Shown: one piece after another, positions 26,521-34,893 of the stretch
Numbering within the stretch: the stretch's first letter is position 1
How the letters are laid out: each line of letters opens with the position of its first letter
From: an uncultured Prevotella sp.
GTDB lineage: Bacteria; Bacteroidota; Bacteroidia; Bacteroidales; Bacteroidaceae
Reading direction: 5' to 3'
NCBI GenBank assembly: GCA_934183355.1
Contig: CAKPST010000010.1
Coordinates: 1-37,836, forward strand
DNA length: 37,836 nucleotides
The notes under the pieces: generated by a model
What the model was told of the DNA's origin: nothing
Seen by the model: the letters and a program-made list of their open reading frames with translations, nothing else
Databases searched by the model: none
Made by a program: the position numbers and the translations under genes

Positions 26521-28068
26521 ATGAAGAAAATCATTTTCACCCAGGAGTGGATGGCAATGCATCCGTACAACAAGGTTGAAGACACTGACCTTTACTACAC
26601 CAATTTAGCCAACAAGATATACCATGCGCTTGACACTACCTGCTTTGTACACCAATTTAAGGACACACAGGACGCCAAGCTACTGGCGCTTTGCATCACT
26701 TCCTACTTTGAGGATGTCATCTCTGGCACTTGCATCTGGAAGGCTTTCTCTACAGAGTGCATGAAGAGATACGGCACATACATACCATTCTATCTCAGCG
26801 ACGCTGCCATCAACAACAGCCGTTCGCTAATGAAGAACGCTGAGATACTGCCATACGACCAAGACTTCATCAATCTTGCCGACATCAAGTTCTTGCTCTG
26901 GCACCACTATCAGCAGAGCTGCCTTGTGCAGGAGACAGTGCCGCCAATATTCGGTCCGCTGGAGATTGCGGCAGTGATGATATACAACCTGTTGGACGCC
27001 GAGTATGAGACGGCTCCCGAGAACGAGCGCCTGTATGAGTGGCTATGCACATCGCCCACTGATGCAGACAGCTTCTACGAATATCGCAATAAGCTCGAAT
27101 GGTTTCACTATGGTTGCTACTTCAACTGTGGCAATCAGCGCCGCCTATTCATGACTCTGCAGTGGCTGGCCAACACTGGCAACTACAACGAACTCAACGC
27201 ATACACCGCACGTGTGGAGCAGACTATGAATAGCCGCGACAATCTGCTCGCACTATCGTCTGCCGAGTGGCTTGCCAAGGTTAGCGAGATGCACCCCGAG
27301 CATAAGTTGTGGACCGATGTCGACTTCAAGTCGACACGATTCTACATCGTGAAGAAGGCTGACGAAAATTTCATCTATGCCAAGGACACAACTGACGACA
27401 GCACGGTCAAGGTGAACAAGCTGTCACTCAACGAAGAGGCTATAACGGTTGCCGACAAGAAGGACAGTGTATTCTCTGCCACAATGTTCAAGTATGGCGA
27501 CTCATGGTGGCTCAACGGCGCTATGCGCGGATTTGAGAACAACAAGGAGACCAAGAAACTGATACGTGAGGGCAAGGAGCTGTTCAACCACAAGGTGGCT
27601 ATCGACGACTACAACCTGCTAAAGGAGAATGGATTCGGAGCACGCTTTGTCTTCGCCGACAATATGAGCGATGTGAGAGAATTCCTCAAGCAGATTGGCT
27701 ACGACAAGGAGTTGCCACAGATGCCGTCGCACAACAACGAGATTATCATATATGGTAGCCCGTACACTGGACTCAACATCACCACCGGAATAGCCCACTG
27801 CATATGCTCGCCCGACAACCCATTCTACAATCAGGAGAGAGCCGCTGAGCACTGCTTTGACATCATCAGTGGCAATGGGCATCCTTTCCCATACGAAATA
27901 GTGTGCATGCTGATAGCCGGAGGTATGCTGCCCGATGCCAACGCATTCGCAAGCAAATATGTCAAGGACTTCGGAAGCATCATCACTCAGGAGAACCTAC
28001 AGTTCTTTGCCGACTACTATCTGAAGGGAAGAAGAGACAAAGACCTCTCGCCACAGGAACTCTGGTAA
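26521..28068 (+). CDS. Uncharacterised protein, 515 residues, cytosolic
   Basis: I do not recognise this family with confidence; it reads like the lineage-restricted unknown proteins common in Bacteroidales. The start at 26521 (KKIIFTQEWMAMHPY) is chosen because the promoter -7 box covers the alternative GTG at 26494. There is no signal peptide or membrane helix. The N-terminal half (about 1-250) looks mostly helical and is rich in Trp, Tyr and Cys. A middle segment (about 270-345) is predicted beta-rich, and a C-terminal part (about 360-515) has several Cys/His residues but no clear metal site. It is transcribed alone, divergent from the kinase pair and convergent with nanT, and ends at a hairpin. 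Confidence 0.75.
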   Translation: MKKIIFTQEWMAMHPYNKVEDTDLYYTNLANKIYHALDTTCFVHQFKDTQDAKLLALCITSYFEDVISGTCIWKAFSTECMKRYGTYIPFYLSDAAINNSRSLMKNAEILPYDQDFINLADIKFLLWHHYQQSCLVQETVPPIFGPLEIAAVMIYNLLDAEYETAPENERLYEWLCTSPTDADSFYEYRNKLEWFHYGCYFNCGNQRRLFMTLQWLANTGNYNELNAYTARVEQTMNSRDNLLALSSAEWLAKVSEMHPEHKLWTDVDFKSTRFYIVKKADENFIYAKDTTDDSTVKVNKLSLNEEAITVADKKDSVFSATMFKYGDSWWLNGAMRGFENNKETKKLIREGKELFNHKVAIDDYNLLKENGFGARFVFADNMSDVREFLKQIGYDKELPQMPSHNNEIIIYGSPYTGLNITTGIAHCICSPDNPFYNQERAAEHCFDIISGNGHPFPYEIVCMLIAGGMLPDANAFASKYVKDFGSIITQENLQFFADYYLKGRRDKDLSPQELW

Positions 28069-28120
28069 AGAAAACAAAGAACAAAGCATATCATAATTCT
28101 CAACATTATGCAAAATGTAA

Positions 28121-28153
28121 ACGCCGTACCCGGAACCAATCCGAGTACGGCGT
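28121..28153. terminator. Bidirectional hairpin terminator between convergent genes
   Basis: ACGCCGTAC (28121-28129) pairs with GTACGGCGT (28145-28153), with a CCGG/CCG inner extension and one mismatch. It lies between the 3' ends of the unknown gene (28068) and nanT (28216). Flanks are AT-rich on both sides, and a TTTACATTTT tail follows on the minus strand. It probably ends both transcripts. Confidence 0.7.
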
Positions 28154-28215
28154 CAACATTTATATACATTTATTTATACCAGAGGATTCTGGTAATTTTT
28201 CGATATATGCCCATT

Positions 28216-29448
28216 TTACTCCATATTGTCTGTCTTAGGACGCAATGCATAGAGCTGTACGGCGAGAGCCACTGCCACTACTGCAGCGAGAACGGCGAAA
28301 CCAAGTCCGAGGTTGCCGTTGTCGCTCCACTGACCCAAGACATTGGTGATGGCAGCTCCGGCGAACACGCCCACCATGTTCATGATGCCGTAGGCTGTGG
28401 CACGCTGACGCGAACCTACAAATTGACAAAGGATTGGCATATTGTTGGCATCAAACATTCCGAAACCTACACCAAAGAGGAGACCAGCGCAGACGATGCC
28501 CACAACGTTATGGCCGAAACCAAGGAGAAGGAGCGAGGGAATGGTGAGTCCGAGTCCGATGGCACCTGTGTATACACGGCCACGTAGATTGCACTTCACC
28601 CAACGGTCGCTCAATGTTCCTCCGAGCAATACTCCGATGAACGACGAGGCGGCGATGGTGATGGTAGCCATTGGACCAGCCTGCGACATGGGAAGATTGA
28701 GGTTCTCGGCGAAGAGTGTCGGCAGCCAGTTCTTAGTTGCCCATCCTGGCAGACTCGGAACGGCGAAGTAGAGCAGTATCACCCAGAACGCAACGTTGGT
28801 AAAGAGCGACTTCATGCTTGCTACTACACTCATCGACTGTGGCTTGTCTGCCTTGACAGCAGCGGGTATCTCCTCACGCTTCTTGTCGTAGAGGAACACT
28901 GCAAGGATAAAGGCATAAACAATGCCGATGATGCCAAACCAGTGGAAGGTAGTGTGCCATGAATAGGCTGCGGCAAGTGTGGCTCCGAATCCGCCCACAG
29001 CCTGACCGATATACAGACCTGTCATGTGGATGCCGACAGCAAGCGAGCGCGAGCCGCCAGTGTGATAATCGGCAATGAGCGCAAGACCAGCTGGCAAATA
29101 GAGTGCCTCGCTGATGCCCATGAGCGAACGTAGCCAGAACACTTGGTCGAAGGTGGTGGCAAGTCCCATGAGATATGTCACCGACGACCACACCAAGAGG
29201 CTACCCACGATGAGCCACTTACGACTCAGACGGTCGGCGATGATGCCCGACACTGGACTCATCAAGCCATATATCCAGAGGAAGACAGCCATGAGTCTGC
29301 CGAAGTTGGTGGCAGACTGTAGCTCCTGTATGTCCATCTGCATGGCATCCTTCATCGTGCTGAGCATCTGGCGGTCCATATAATTGAGTAGGGCGACGCC
29401 TCCGAGGAGGCCCACCACTACCCAAGGATAGATTTTTGAATTCTTCAT
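28216..29448 (-). CDS. nanT: MFS transporter, putative sialic acid (N-acetylneuraminate) importer
   Basis: A 410-residue major facilitator with about 12 membrane segments. The N-terminal NYMDRQ motif (22-27) after helix 1 is typical of the anion:cation symporter-like branch that includes sialate and hexuronate carriers. It is the third gene of a leftward lyase-epimerase-transporter cluster, matching the nanL-nanE-nanT order known from Bacteroides fragilis and Tannerella, where NanT is an inner-membrane MFS sialic acid carrier. Substrate assignment rests on this context. The gap to nanE is 48 bp. No outer-membrane sialate transporter or sialidase is in the window. Confidence 0.82.
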   Translation of the reverse strand: MKNSKIYPWVVVGLLGGVALLNYMDRQMLSTMKDAMQMDIQELQSATNFGRLMAVFLWIYGLMSPVSGIIADRLSRKWLIVGSLLVWSSVTYLMGLATTFDQVFWLRSLMGISEALYLPAGLALIADYHTGGSRSLAVGIHMTGLYIGQAVGGFGATLAAAYSWHTTFHWFGIIGIVYAFILAVFLYDKKREEIPAAVKADKPQSMSVVASMKSLFTNVAFWVILLYFAVPSLPGWATKNWLPTLFAENLNLPMSQAGPMATITIAASSFIGVLLGGTLSDRWVKCNLRGRVYTGAIGLGLTIPSLLLLGFGHNVVGIVCAGLLFGVGFGMFDANNMPILCQFVGSRQRATAYGIMNMVGVFAGAAITNVLGQWSDNGNLGLGFAVLAAVVAVALAVQLYALRPKTDNME

Positions 29449-29496
29449 AAATTGTTTAGGTAGTTGTCTTTTTTATAGTTTGATTTGAAACGAGTC

Positions 29497-30681
29497 TTAT
29501 TTCTGTGTTGCCATAATCTCGTTGCAGAGCATGTATGAGCGAATCATCATACGTGGGATGTGGAATGGACCCTTGAATAGATTGCCCTTGGCTGGCTGTG
29601 CCACTGAACCGTCGCGGTGCAGATAGCCGTACCACTCGCCATATTCGTGGTCGGGGAAGTGGGCGTAGGTCCAATCGCTGATGATGCGATGGCGCTCAAG
29701 ATACTTCTCGTCGCCAGTGAGCTTGTAGGCATAGAGATTGGCGATGATGGTCTCGCACTGTGGCCACCAGAACTTCATGTCCTGCGAGTAGTCTTGCTGT
29801 GGGTAGCCCTTGCAGTCGCGGAAGTTGATGATGCCGCCAAACTCCTTGTCCCAGCCCCAGTCCCATGACCAGTCGAGCACCTGCAGGGCAAACTTAAGCA
29901 GCTCCTTGTCGCCGCGGCGCTCTGCCACATCCATAAGGAACCAAGAGGTCTCGATGCAATGGCCCGGGTTGATAAGACGTCCGTTGATGGTGTCGATGAA
30001 CTCGCCGTTAGGACCAACGGTTTCGAGCAATGCCTTGAACTCTGGGTGAACGAAGTTCTTGGTGAGCGACTCAAGAGAGATGTCGGTCTGCTCGTCAAGC
30101 TCGGGGTCGTCGATTACCTGCTTCAAGACGTTGGCAACATTGATGAGAATCATCGTTATGCTGTGGCCGATAGCCTCTACTGTTGGCAAGTATTTGGGCT
30201 CGAGCAAACCCGGAGTGTTGAGACGCTTGCGCATCTCGCGGAATATCTGCATTGCCTTTTCAGCATACTGACGGTCGCCAGTGGCTTTGCAATACTCTGC
30301 CATTGCTATGGCTGCAAAGCTCTCGCTGAACACATAGCGGCGCTTGCGAAGCGGTGTGCCGTCGGCTGTCACCTCGAAGAACATGTGGCGGTCGGTGTCA
30401 AAGCAGTGTGCTTCGATGAAGTCGATGGTCGACTTGGCTGCGTCGAGCCATTCCTGGCGCTGCTCTATATTGTTGTAGGCATAGCAGCAGGTGTAGGCAA
30501 AACGGCCCTGGAACCATACCGACTTGGTGGTGTCCATAAGCTCGCCGTCGCGTGCCACGCATGTATATACGCCACCATTCTCGCGGTCGAGACCATACTT
30601 CATCCAGAAGGGCATGATGTTCTGGACGAGGTCTTCGCGGTAGCACTCTGCCCAGTAGCCCAAATATTTATTTGTATTCAT
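29497..30681 (-). CDS. nanE: N-acylglucosamine 2-epimerase (AGE/RnBP family)
   Basis: A 394-residue AGE/renin-binding-protein-type (alpha/alpha)6-barrel epimerase interconverting ManNAc and GlcNAc. Family marks include GLDRENGGVYTCV near the N-terminus, NPGHCIETSWFLMD with the conserved His, KFWWPQCE and the C-terminal GPFHIPRM. The start is placed at 30681 (MNTNKYLGYW), leaving 11 bp after nanA; an upstream ATG at 30708 would overlap nanA. Its position between lyase and transporter indicates sialic acid breakdown, where it converts lyase-made ManNAc to GlcNAc without prior phosphorylation. This is unrelated to the NanE/NanK route of enteric bacteria. Confidence 0.91.
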   Translation of the reverse strand: MNTNKYLGYWAECYREDLVQNIMPFWMKYGLDRENGGVYTCVARDGELMDTTKSVWFQGRFAYTCCYAYNNIEQRQEWLDAAKSTIDFIEAHCFDTDRHMFFEVTADGTPLRKRRYVFSESFAAIAMAEYCKATGDRQYAEKAMQIFREMRKRLNTPGLLEPKYLPTVEAIGHSITMILINVANVLKQVIDDPELDEQTDISLESLTKNFVHPEFKALLETVGPNGEFIDTINGRLINPGHCIETSWFLMDVAERRGDKELLKFALQVLDWSWDWGWDKEFGGIINFRDCKGYPQQDYSQDMKFWWPQCETIIANLYAYKLTGDEKYLERHRIISDWTYAHFPDHEYGEWYGYLHRDGSVAQPAKGNLFKGPFHIPRMMIRSYMLCNEIMATQK

Positions 30682-30692
30682 ATTTATATTTA

Positions 30693-31610
30693 TTAGAAAA
30701 TGTTGCACTTGTTGAAGAAGTCGATCTCCTCAAGTTCCTTCTTCATACGTGCTTCTTCCTCGTCAGTCATATTGTTAAACGGAGTGCGGTTCTTGCCAAG
30801 GTCAAGACCAATGAGCTTCATGATGCGCTTGCCGCCAACGATATTGCCGCGGAAGTGGCAGATGACGTTGATAACATCCTGAGCGAAGTTCTGAAGTTCG
30901 CGAGCCTTCTCGATGTCGCCTTCCTTCCATGCGTCAAGGATGCCTGTGAGACAACGACCATTGTAGTTGGTTGTGCCACCGATGCCACCCTGTGCACCGC
31001 CCATAGCAAGGCAAGGCAGAATGGTCTCGTCCTGACCATGCAACATGTCGAACTTGCCGTTGGCATAGAGACGACACTGGTTGTATTCGTACAGACTCTC
31101 GTATGTGTACTTGATGCCAGCAAAGTTGGGGATGCGACCATCAACAGCCTTCAAGAAGTCGACCATTGAGAGATAGGCACCATTGAATGCCGGAATATGA
31201 TAGAAATAGAAAGGAAGCTCAGGAGCACCTGCGGCTATCTCCTCGCAATACTTGACAAGCTCTTCAACACGACCCACCTTAGGGAATGGAGGAGCCATAG
31301 CACCAATAGCGAAGGCACCTATCTTCTGTGCGTGCTCGGCGAGCTGACGGCTCGACTTAACGCAGCAGCTGCCTACGTGAACCAGAACCTTGAAGCCTTC
31401 GGGAGCAACACTCATCCAACGCTCTGCCAAAGCCATGCGCTCTTCTTCTGTAAGCATGTAGCCCTCGCCTGACGATCCGTTGATGAATACGCCCTTAAGA
31501 CCGTTCTTTACAAGCATATTAGCATAACGCTCGATTGGCTCGAGATTTACTTCACCGTTCTCGTAAAACGGGGTGAACGGTGCGTCAATAAGTCCTTTAA
31601 TCTTTTCCAT
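30693..31610 (-). CDS. nanA: N-acetylneuraminate lyase
   Basis: A 305-residue DapA/NanA-family class I aldolase cleaving N-acetylneuraminate to ManNAc and pyruvate in the cytosol. It shows the substrate carboxylate motif as GSSGEGYMLT (residues about 45-54), the conserved Tyr137 (YFYHIPAF) and the Schiff-base Lys167 (FAGIKYTYES). The C-terminal GNIVGGKRIMKLIGLDLG segment is typical of the lyase branch. It is the first gene of the nan operon, with a canonical promoter at 31649-31679 and a leader of about 30 nt. The divergent ROK regulator is the likely controller. The gene is called nanL in some Bacteroidetes literature. Confidence 0.93.
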   Translation of the reverse strand: MEKIKGLIDAPFTPFYENGEVNLEPIERYANMLVKNGLKGVFINGSSGEGYMLTEEERMALAERWMSVAPEGFKVLVHVGSCCVKSSRQLAEHAQKIGAFAIGAMAPPFPKVGRVEELVKYCEEIAAGAPELPFYFYHIPAFNGAYLSMVDFLKAVDGRIPNFAGIKYTYESLYEYNQCRLYANGKFDMLHGQDETILPCLAMGGAQGGIGGTTNYNGRCLTGILDAWKEGDIEKARELQNFAQDVINVICHFRGNIVGGKRIMKLIGLDLGKNRTPFNNMTDEEEARMKKELEEIDFFNKCNIF

Positions 31611-31648
31611 ATTGTTTTAGTTATTAAATTGAATTACGTTTACGTTGG

Positions 31649-31679
31649 CAAATTTATAAAATATTTTATTAACCTCCAA
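31649..31679 (-). promoter_or_regulatory. nan operon promoter
   Basis: Minus strand: TTG (31679-31677), 20 bp, TAAATTTG (31656-31649). This is a standard Bacteroidetes -33/-7 arrangement placing the start near 31642, about 30 nt before nanA. Confidence 0.7.
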
Positions 31680-31697
31680 GCATTTTCAACTTTATTA

Positions 31698-31714
31698 TAT
31701 TCTTAATGAGAATA
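31698..31714. promoter_or_regulatory. Candidate operator between nan and ROK promoters
   Basis: TATTCT (31698-31703) and AGAATA (31709-31714) form an inverted repeat around TAATG, with partial extension (TTTAT/ATAAA) on both sides. It sits between the two divergent -33 boxes, 50-54 bp from each -7 box. It is a reasonable candidate for ROK regulator binding, but only one copy is visible. Confidence 0.4.
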
Positions 31715-31728
31715 AAGTACTATTAAAG

Positions 31729-31760
31729 TTTGGCTCTTTGCCCAATAATGCTTAACTTTG
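31729..31760 (+). promoter_or_regulatory. ROK regulator promoter
   Basis: TTTG (31729-31732), 20 bp, TAACTTTG (31753-31760). This is a near-ideal Bacteroidetes vegetative promoter with its start near 31767, leaving a leader of about 60 nt before the ATG at 31830. Confidence 0.72.
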
Positions 31761-31829
31761 CCTTGGTTAGCCTCATATACAAAGAGGAAAGACCTAAAAA
31801 CCTCACCTTACTATATATAGTTTACCTCC

Positions 31830-33020
31830 ATGCCAAGTATTCTCAACTTAGGCGGCGAAGGAAAGAACGCCGCATTCAAAAAAGATATTCTTAAATATTT
31901 CGTAGCCAACGGCAACTCCACCATTCAGGAGCTATCGAAGGAAACGTCACTTAGTGTGCCCACTGTAAGCAAGGCTGTGACCGAACTTCTGGAGCTTGGC
32001 TATGTTAACGAATATGGCAAGCAGGAGACGAGTGAGGGCCGTCGCCCTATTCTCTATGGTCTCAACCCCGACTCTGGATTCTTTGTCGGTGTAGAGATTA
32101 AGGTTGGGTTTGTCAATCTTGGACTTATGAATTTTCGCGGCGACCTCGTTGAGCTCGACGACAACGTGCCTTGTCGAATAGACAACACAATGGAGTCGGT
32201 GGACGAGTTATGCCTACTTGTGAAGAAGTTCATCGACAAGTCGACAGTGGAGAAAGACCGCATTCAGAACATTATGTTCTGCATTTCGGGACGTGTCAAC
32301 TCTGCCAGCGGCTACAGCCACACTCTATACAACTTCTCAGAGCAGCCTCTCACACGACTCTTGTCCGACCGCTTGGGCTACCAGGTAGACATCGAGAATG
32401 ACACACGTGCCTTTGCTTACGGCGAATTTATGAAGGGTGCCGTAAGGGGTGAGCGCAATGTGTTGTTTATCAATGCAAGTTGGGGTCTCGGACTGGGCAT
32501 CATCATCGACGGCGATCTTTATCGTGGCAAGTCGGGATTTGCCGGTGAATTTGGACACACTCACATGTTCGACAACGACATTCTGTGTCATTGTGGCAAA
32601 AAGGGATGTCTGGAGACAGAGGCTTCGGGCAGTGCATTGCAGCGCATGGTACGCCAGCGCATAGAGAATGGCGAATCGTCGTTCCTCAGCAAGCGCACTG
32701 GCGACATATTCTCTCTCGACAGCATCATCGACGCTGTCAACGACGAAGACCCTCTCTGCATAGACGTTGTGGAACATGTAGGACTGCGTCTGGGCGAGAG
32801 CGTTGCTAACCTCATCAATCTCTTCAACCCCGAATTAGTGGTGATAGGCGGTGTATTGGCACGCACAGGCGACTTCCTGTTGCAGGCAGTCAAGGCATCG
32901 GTGAGAAAATACTCACTCAGTATCGTCAACCGCGACACACGTCTGTGTCTCTCTAAACTGAGCGAACGCGGAGGAATCATCGGCACTTGCCTACTCGCAA
33001 GAAAGAATATTCTCGACTAA
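31830..33020 (+). CDS. ROK-family transcriptional regulator (NagC/Mlc-like), probable nan regulator
   Basis: A 396-residue ROK protein. A winged helix-turn-helix (about 20-75, with TIQELSKETSLSVPTVSKAVTEL) precedes the sugar-kinase-like fold. The ROK signature is present: IENDTRAFA with D191, GEFGHTHM, and a zinc motif CHCGKKGC (C253, C255, C260). The ATP phosphate loop normally DxGGT in ROK kinases is replaced (VGVEIKVGF), so it is more likely a regulator than a kinase. It is divergent from the sialic acid operon, so the ligand is probably ManNAc, GlcNAc or a phosphorylated derivative. A long inverted-repeat terminator follows. Confidence 0.88.
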   Translation: MPSILNLGGEGKNAAFKKDILKYFVANGNSTIQELSKETSLSVPTVSKAVTELLELGYVNEYGKQETSEGRRPILYGLNPDSGFFVGVEIKVGFVNLGLMNFRGDLVELDDNVPCRIDNTMESVDELCLLVKKFIDKSTVEKDRIQNIMFCISGRVNSASGYSHTLYNFSEQPLTRLLSDRLGYQVDIENDTRAFAYGEFMKGAVRGERNVLFINASWGLGLGIIIDGDLYRGKSGFAGEFGHTHMFDNDILCHCGKKGCLETEASGSALQRMVRQRIENGESSFLSKRTGDIFSLDSIIDAVNDEDPLCIDVVEHVGLRLGESVANLINLFNPELVVIGGVLARTGDFLLQAVKASVRKYSLSIVNRDTRLCLSKLSERGGIIGTCLLARKNILD

Positions 33021-33032
33021 AGTTAACGAGAT

Positions 33033-33109
33033 AATTAACGGGCAATTAACCGGTATTAACGACGATATCATTTTCTTTGTCGTTAATTGCGATTAATTGC
33101 CCGTTAATT
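33033..33109 (+). terminator. Long nested inverted repeat after ROK gene
   Basis: The 17-base arm beginning AATTAACGGG (33033-33049) pairs with its complement ending CCCGTTAATT (33093-33109), and an inner TTAACGAC (33056-33063) pairs with GTCGTTAA (33078-33085). An AT-rich tail follows. It lies between the convergent ends of the ROK gene (33020) and the leoA-like gene (33195) and could end transcription from either side. It also marks the last GC-balanced DNA before the AT-rich GTPase block. Confidence 0.65.
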
Positions 33110-33194
33110 TATTAATTAATTTAGCAACCCTCATCACAGTTATGGCTCTCACCTAATATCATTATTCCTTTGCCGAATATACCTCCACTGGCAA

Positions 33195-34892
33195 TTACTC
33201 ATCTACCTCTATAGCTTCAATGAAGTCAGAATATTCTGCATCCAACTCACTAATCTTCTTAATCGTAATATCATTCTTCTTAGAAGCTTCTATCAACTCC
33301 GTCTTAGATCGATTTGTCTCTTCCAATTTATTATTATAATTGTCAAAGACTTGTGATAAATATCTTTCAAAATGTTCTACCACCTTATTAACCTCAGCCT
33401 GATAAGTAGAGACAAACTGATTCTTTGAGTTTTTTATCTGCTCTAAGCGCTTGTTTTCTTTAGAATCTTCTCTAAACTGCATCCAAATCTCAATACCAGC
33501 AGAAACTACCGGTATTCCAAACTTTGCGACTTTAGCGATATTACTTGCCCATCTCACAGCTTGCCAAGGTCCAAAGGACTTTCCAAAGAAATGCCCAACA
33601 TCCAACACCAATTTATGGAGCGTAGATCCTGAAGCTTGGCTAATACCACCTGCTAATTTAGTTACATTTGGAGCCATATTTCCAATCTGTACTCCACCCT
33701 GCTTTAAAAGATCTAAAGCCTTTTTCTGCATAGATAGATTCTTCTGCTCCTCAATGCTGATATTGGGTGAAGCCAATTTCCTATCTATTTCTCCTGAGTA
33801 TTTAACAAGCGAATCCTTACCACAGAAATCATTGACGTCAGTCATCAATCGCTCATAATTTGAGTTGATTGTGTCTTCTATCTTAGCAGAAGTATTAGAT
33901 ATAATGCTCTGCAATTCAGAATTCAAATCTTCTTGCTTGCATTTCCAATCATTTTCGTCAATGCCTCCAATATCATTAGACAAAGAAATGACTTTACTCA
34001 TTGCCATAGAAGCAAACGAAGACAAATCGTTTTTTGTATCTCGCTTTAGGTCAGACAGACTATGACGTAATTTCTGCTCAAACTGATTATAAATGTCTGC
34101 CAAAGTCTTGTCTACGGCAGTAACAGCGATATCCTTAAGATAACTTTGAAAGACTCTAACAGGAGTATCAAATTGCTTTTTTATCATTCCCTTGCGAGCG
34201 ACAAAGATATTAAGCATATCTATGAAATGTTCAAAGTTGCTTAATTGAACGAACTCATTGTCATTTTCATCAAGACCAGCCCTATAGTCTGCTGCATCAA
34301 TGAAAGCAAGAGGAAAATTCTTCAGTTCATAGCCTCTTTCTGAGAATATTTTTTCCAACGAAATGGTATAGTTGTTTACAAGCTGGTCAAACTCTCCTGA
34401 CTCCATACCCATTTTATTGATAACGATAAACATCTTGTCAGCAAAATGCTGATTGTAAGCCAAATCGATGAAATTATTGAATAATACATCATCAAAAAGT
34501 TGGGAGGTCAAGACATATAATATCAAATCACATTCTTTTAAAGCAGCCTTAGTACTCTCATCATGCGATTCTACTTTACCTGCAAGAATGCCCGGAGTGT
34601 CCATAAGAACAATGTTGTTCCATTTATATTCCGATACATGATCTGTTGCGACATTTGCATCAATCTTGATGTCCTTTCTACCTGTCAATGCAGAAATAAT
34701 AGTAGATTTACCTGCATTATATTGTCCTACAAACGCCAAGCGTAGTTCTTTACGGTCTTGCAAGCCTGCAAGTTCCGAATCCATCTTACGAGTCAACTCT
34801 GTATTGTTGGTTTCTTTCAACAACGCTCGAGTTTTAGCTTCCAATCTACTAAGTCTTTCTTGATAGACTGCATAATTAAATTGTTGTGCCAT
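33195..34892 (-). CDS. leoA: LeoA-like dynamin-family GTPase (Eleos-type defence candidate)
   Basis: A 565-residue dynamin-like GTPase. G1 is GQYNAGKST (56-64), a form typical of bacterial dynamin-like proteins. G3 is DTPG (98-101). G4 reads NKMG (159-162) rather than NKxD. Behind the GTPase domain is a long helical region with predicted coiled coil (about 240-410 and 470-555) and a moderately hydrophobic patch (about 430-465) that may touch membrane. Length matches LeoA of enterotoxigenic E. coli. It begins one base after the stop of the 815-residue partner, so translation is probably coupled. Base composition is clearly more AT-rich than the genes to its left. The dynamin family call is strong; the LeoA/Eleos assignment is from architecture and pairing. 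Confidence 0.8.
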   Translation of the reverse strand: MAQQFNYAVYQERLSRLEAKTRALLKETNNTELTRKMDSELAGLQDRKELRLAFVGQYNAGKSTIISALTGRKDIKIDANVATDHVSEYKWNNIVLMDTPGILAGKVESHDESTKAALKECDLILYVLTSQLFDDVLFNNFIDLAYNQHFADKMFIVINKMGMESGEFDQLVNNYTISLEKIFSERGYELKNFPLAFIDAADYRAGLDENDNEFVQLSNFEHFIDMLNIFVARKGMIKKQFDTPVRVFQSYLKDIAVTAVDKTLADIYNQFEQKLRHSLSDLKRDTKNDLSSFASMAMSKVISLSNDIGGIDENDWKCKQEDLNSELQSIISNTSAKIEDTINSNYERLMTDVNDFCGKDSLVKYSGEIDRKLASPNISIEEQKNLSMQKKALDLLKQGGVQIGNMAPNVTKLAGGISQASGSTLHKLVLDVGHFFGKSFGPWQAVRWASNIAKVAKFGIPVVSAGIEIWMQFREDSKENKRLEQIKNSKNQFVSTYQAEVNKVVEHFERYLSQVFDNYNNKLEETNRSKTELIEASKKNDITIKKISELDAEYSDFIEAIEVDE

Positions 34893-34893
34893 A

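Noticed and set aside
30682..30708. Upstream ATG for nanE
   Set aside because: It would overlap the 3' end of nanA and add nine residues not matching the family start; the ATG at 30681 fits epimerase length and spacing.
31830..33020. ROK protein as a ManNAc or GlcNAc kinase
   Set aside because: It has an N-terminal DNA-binding domain, and the DxGGT phosphate-binding loop expected of ROK kinases is not present, so regulator is preferred.
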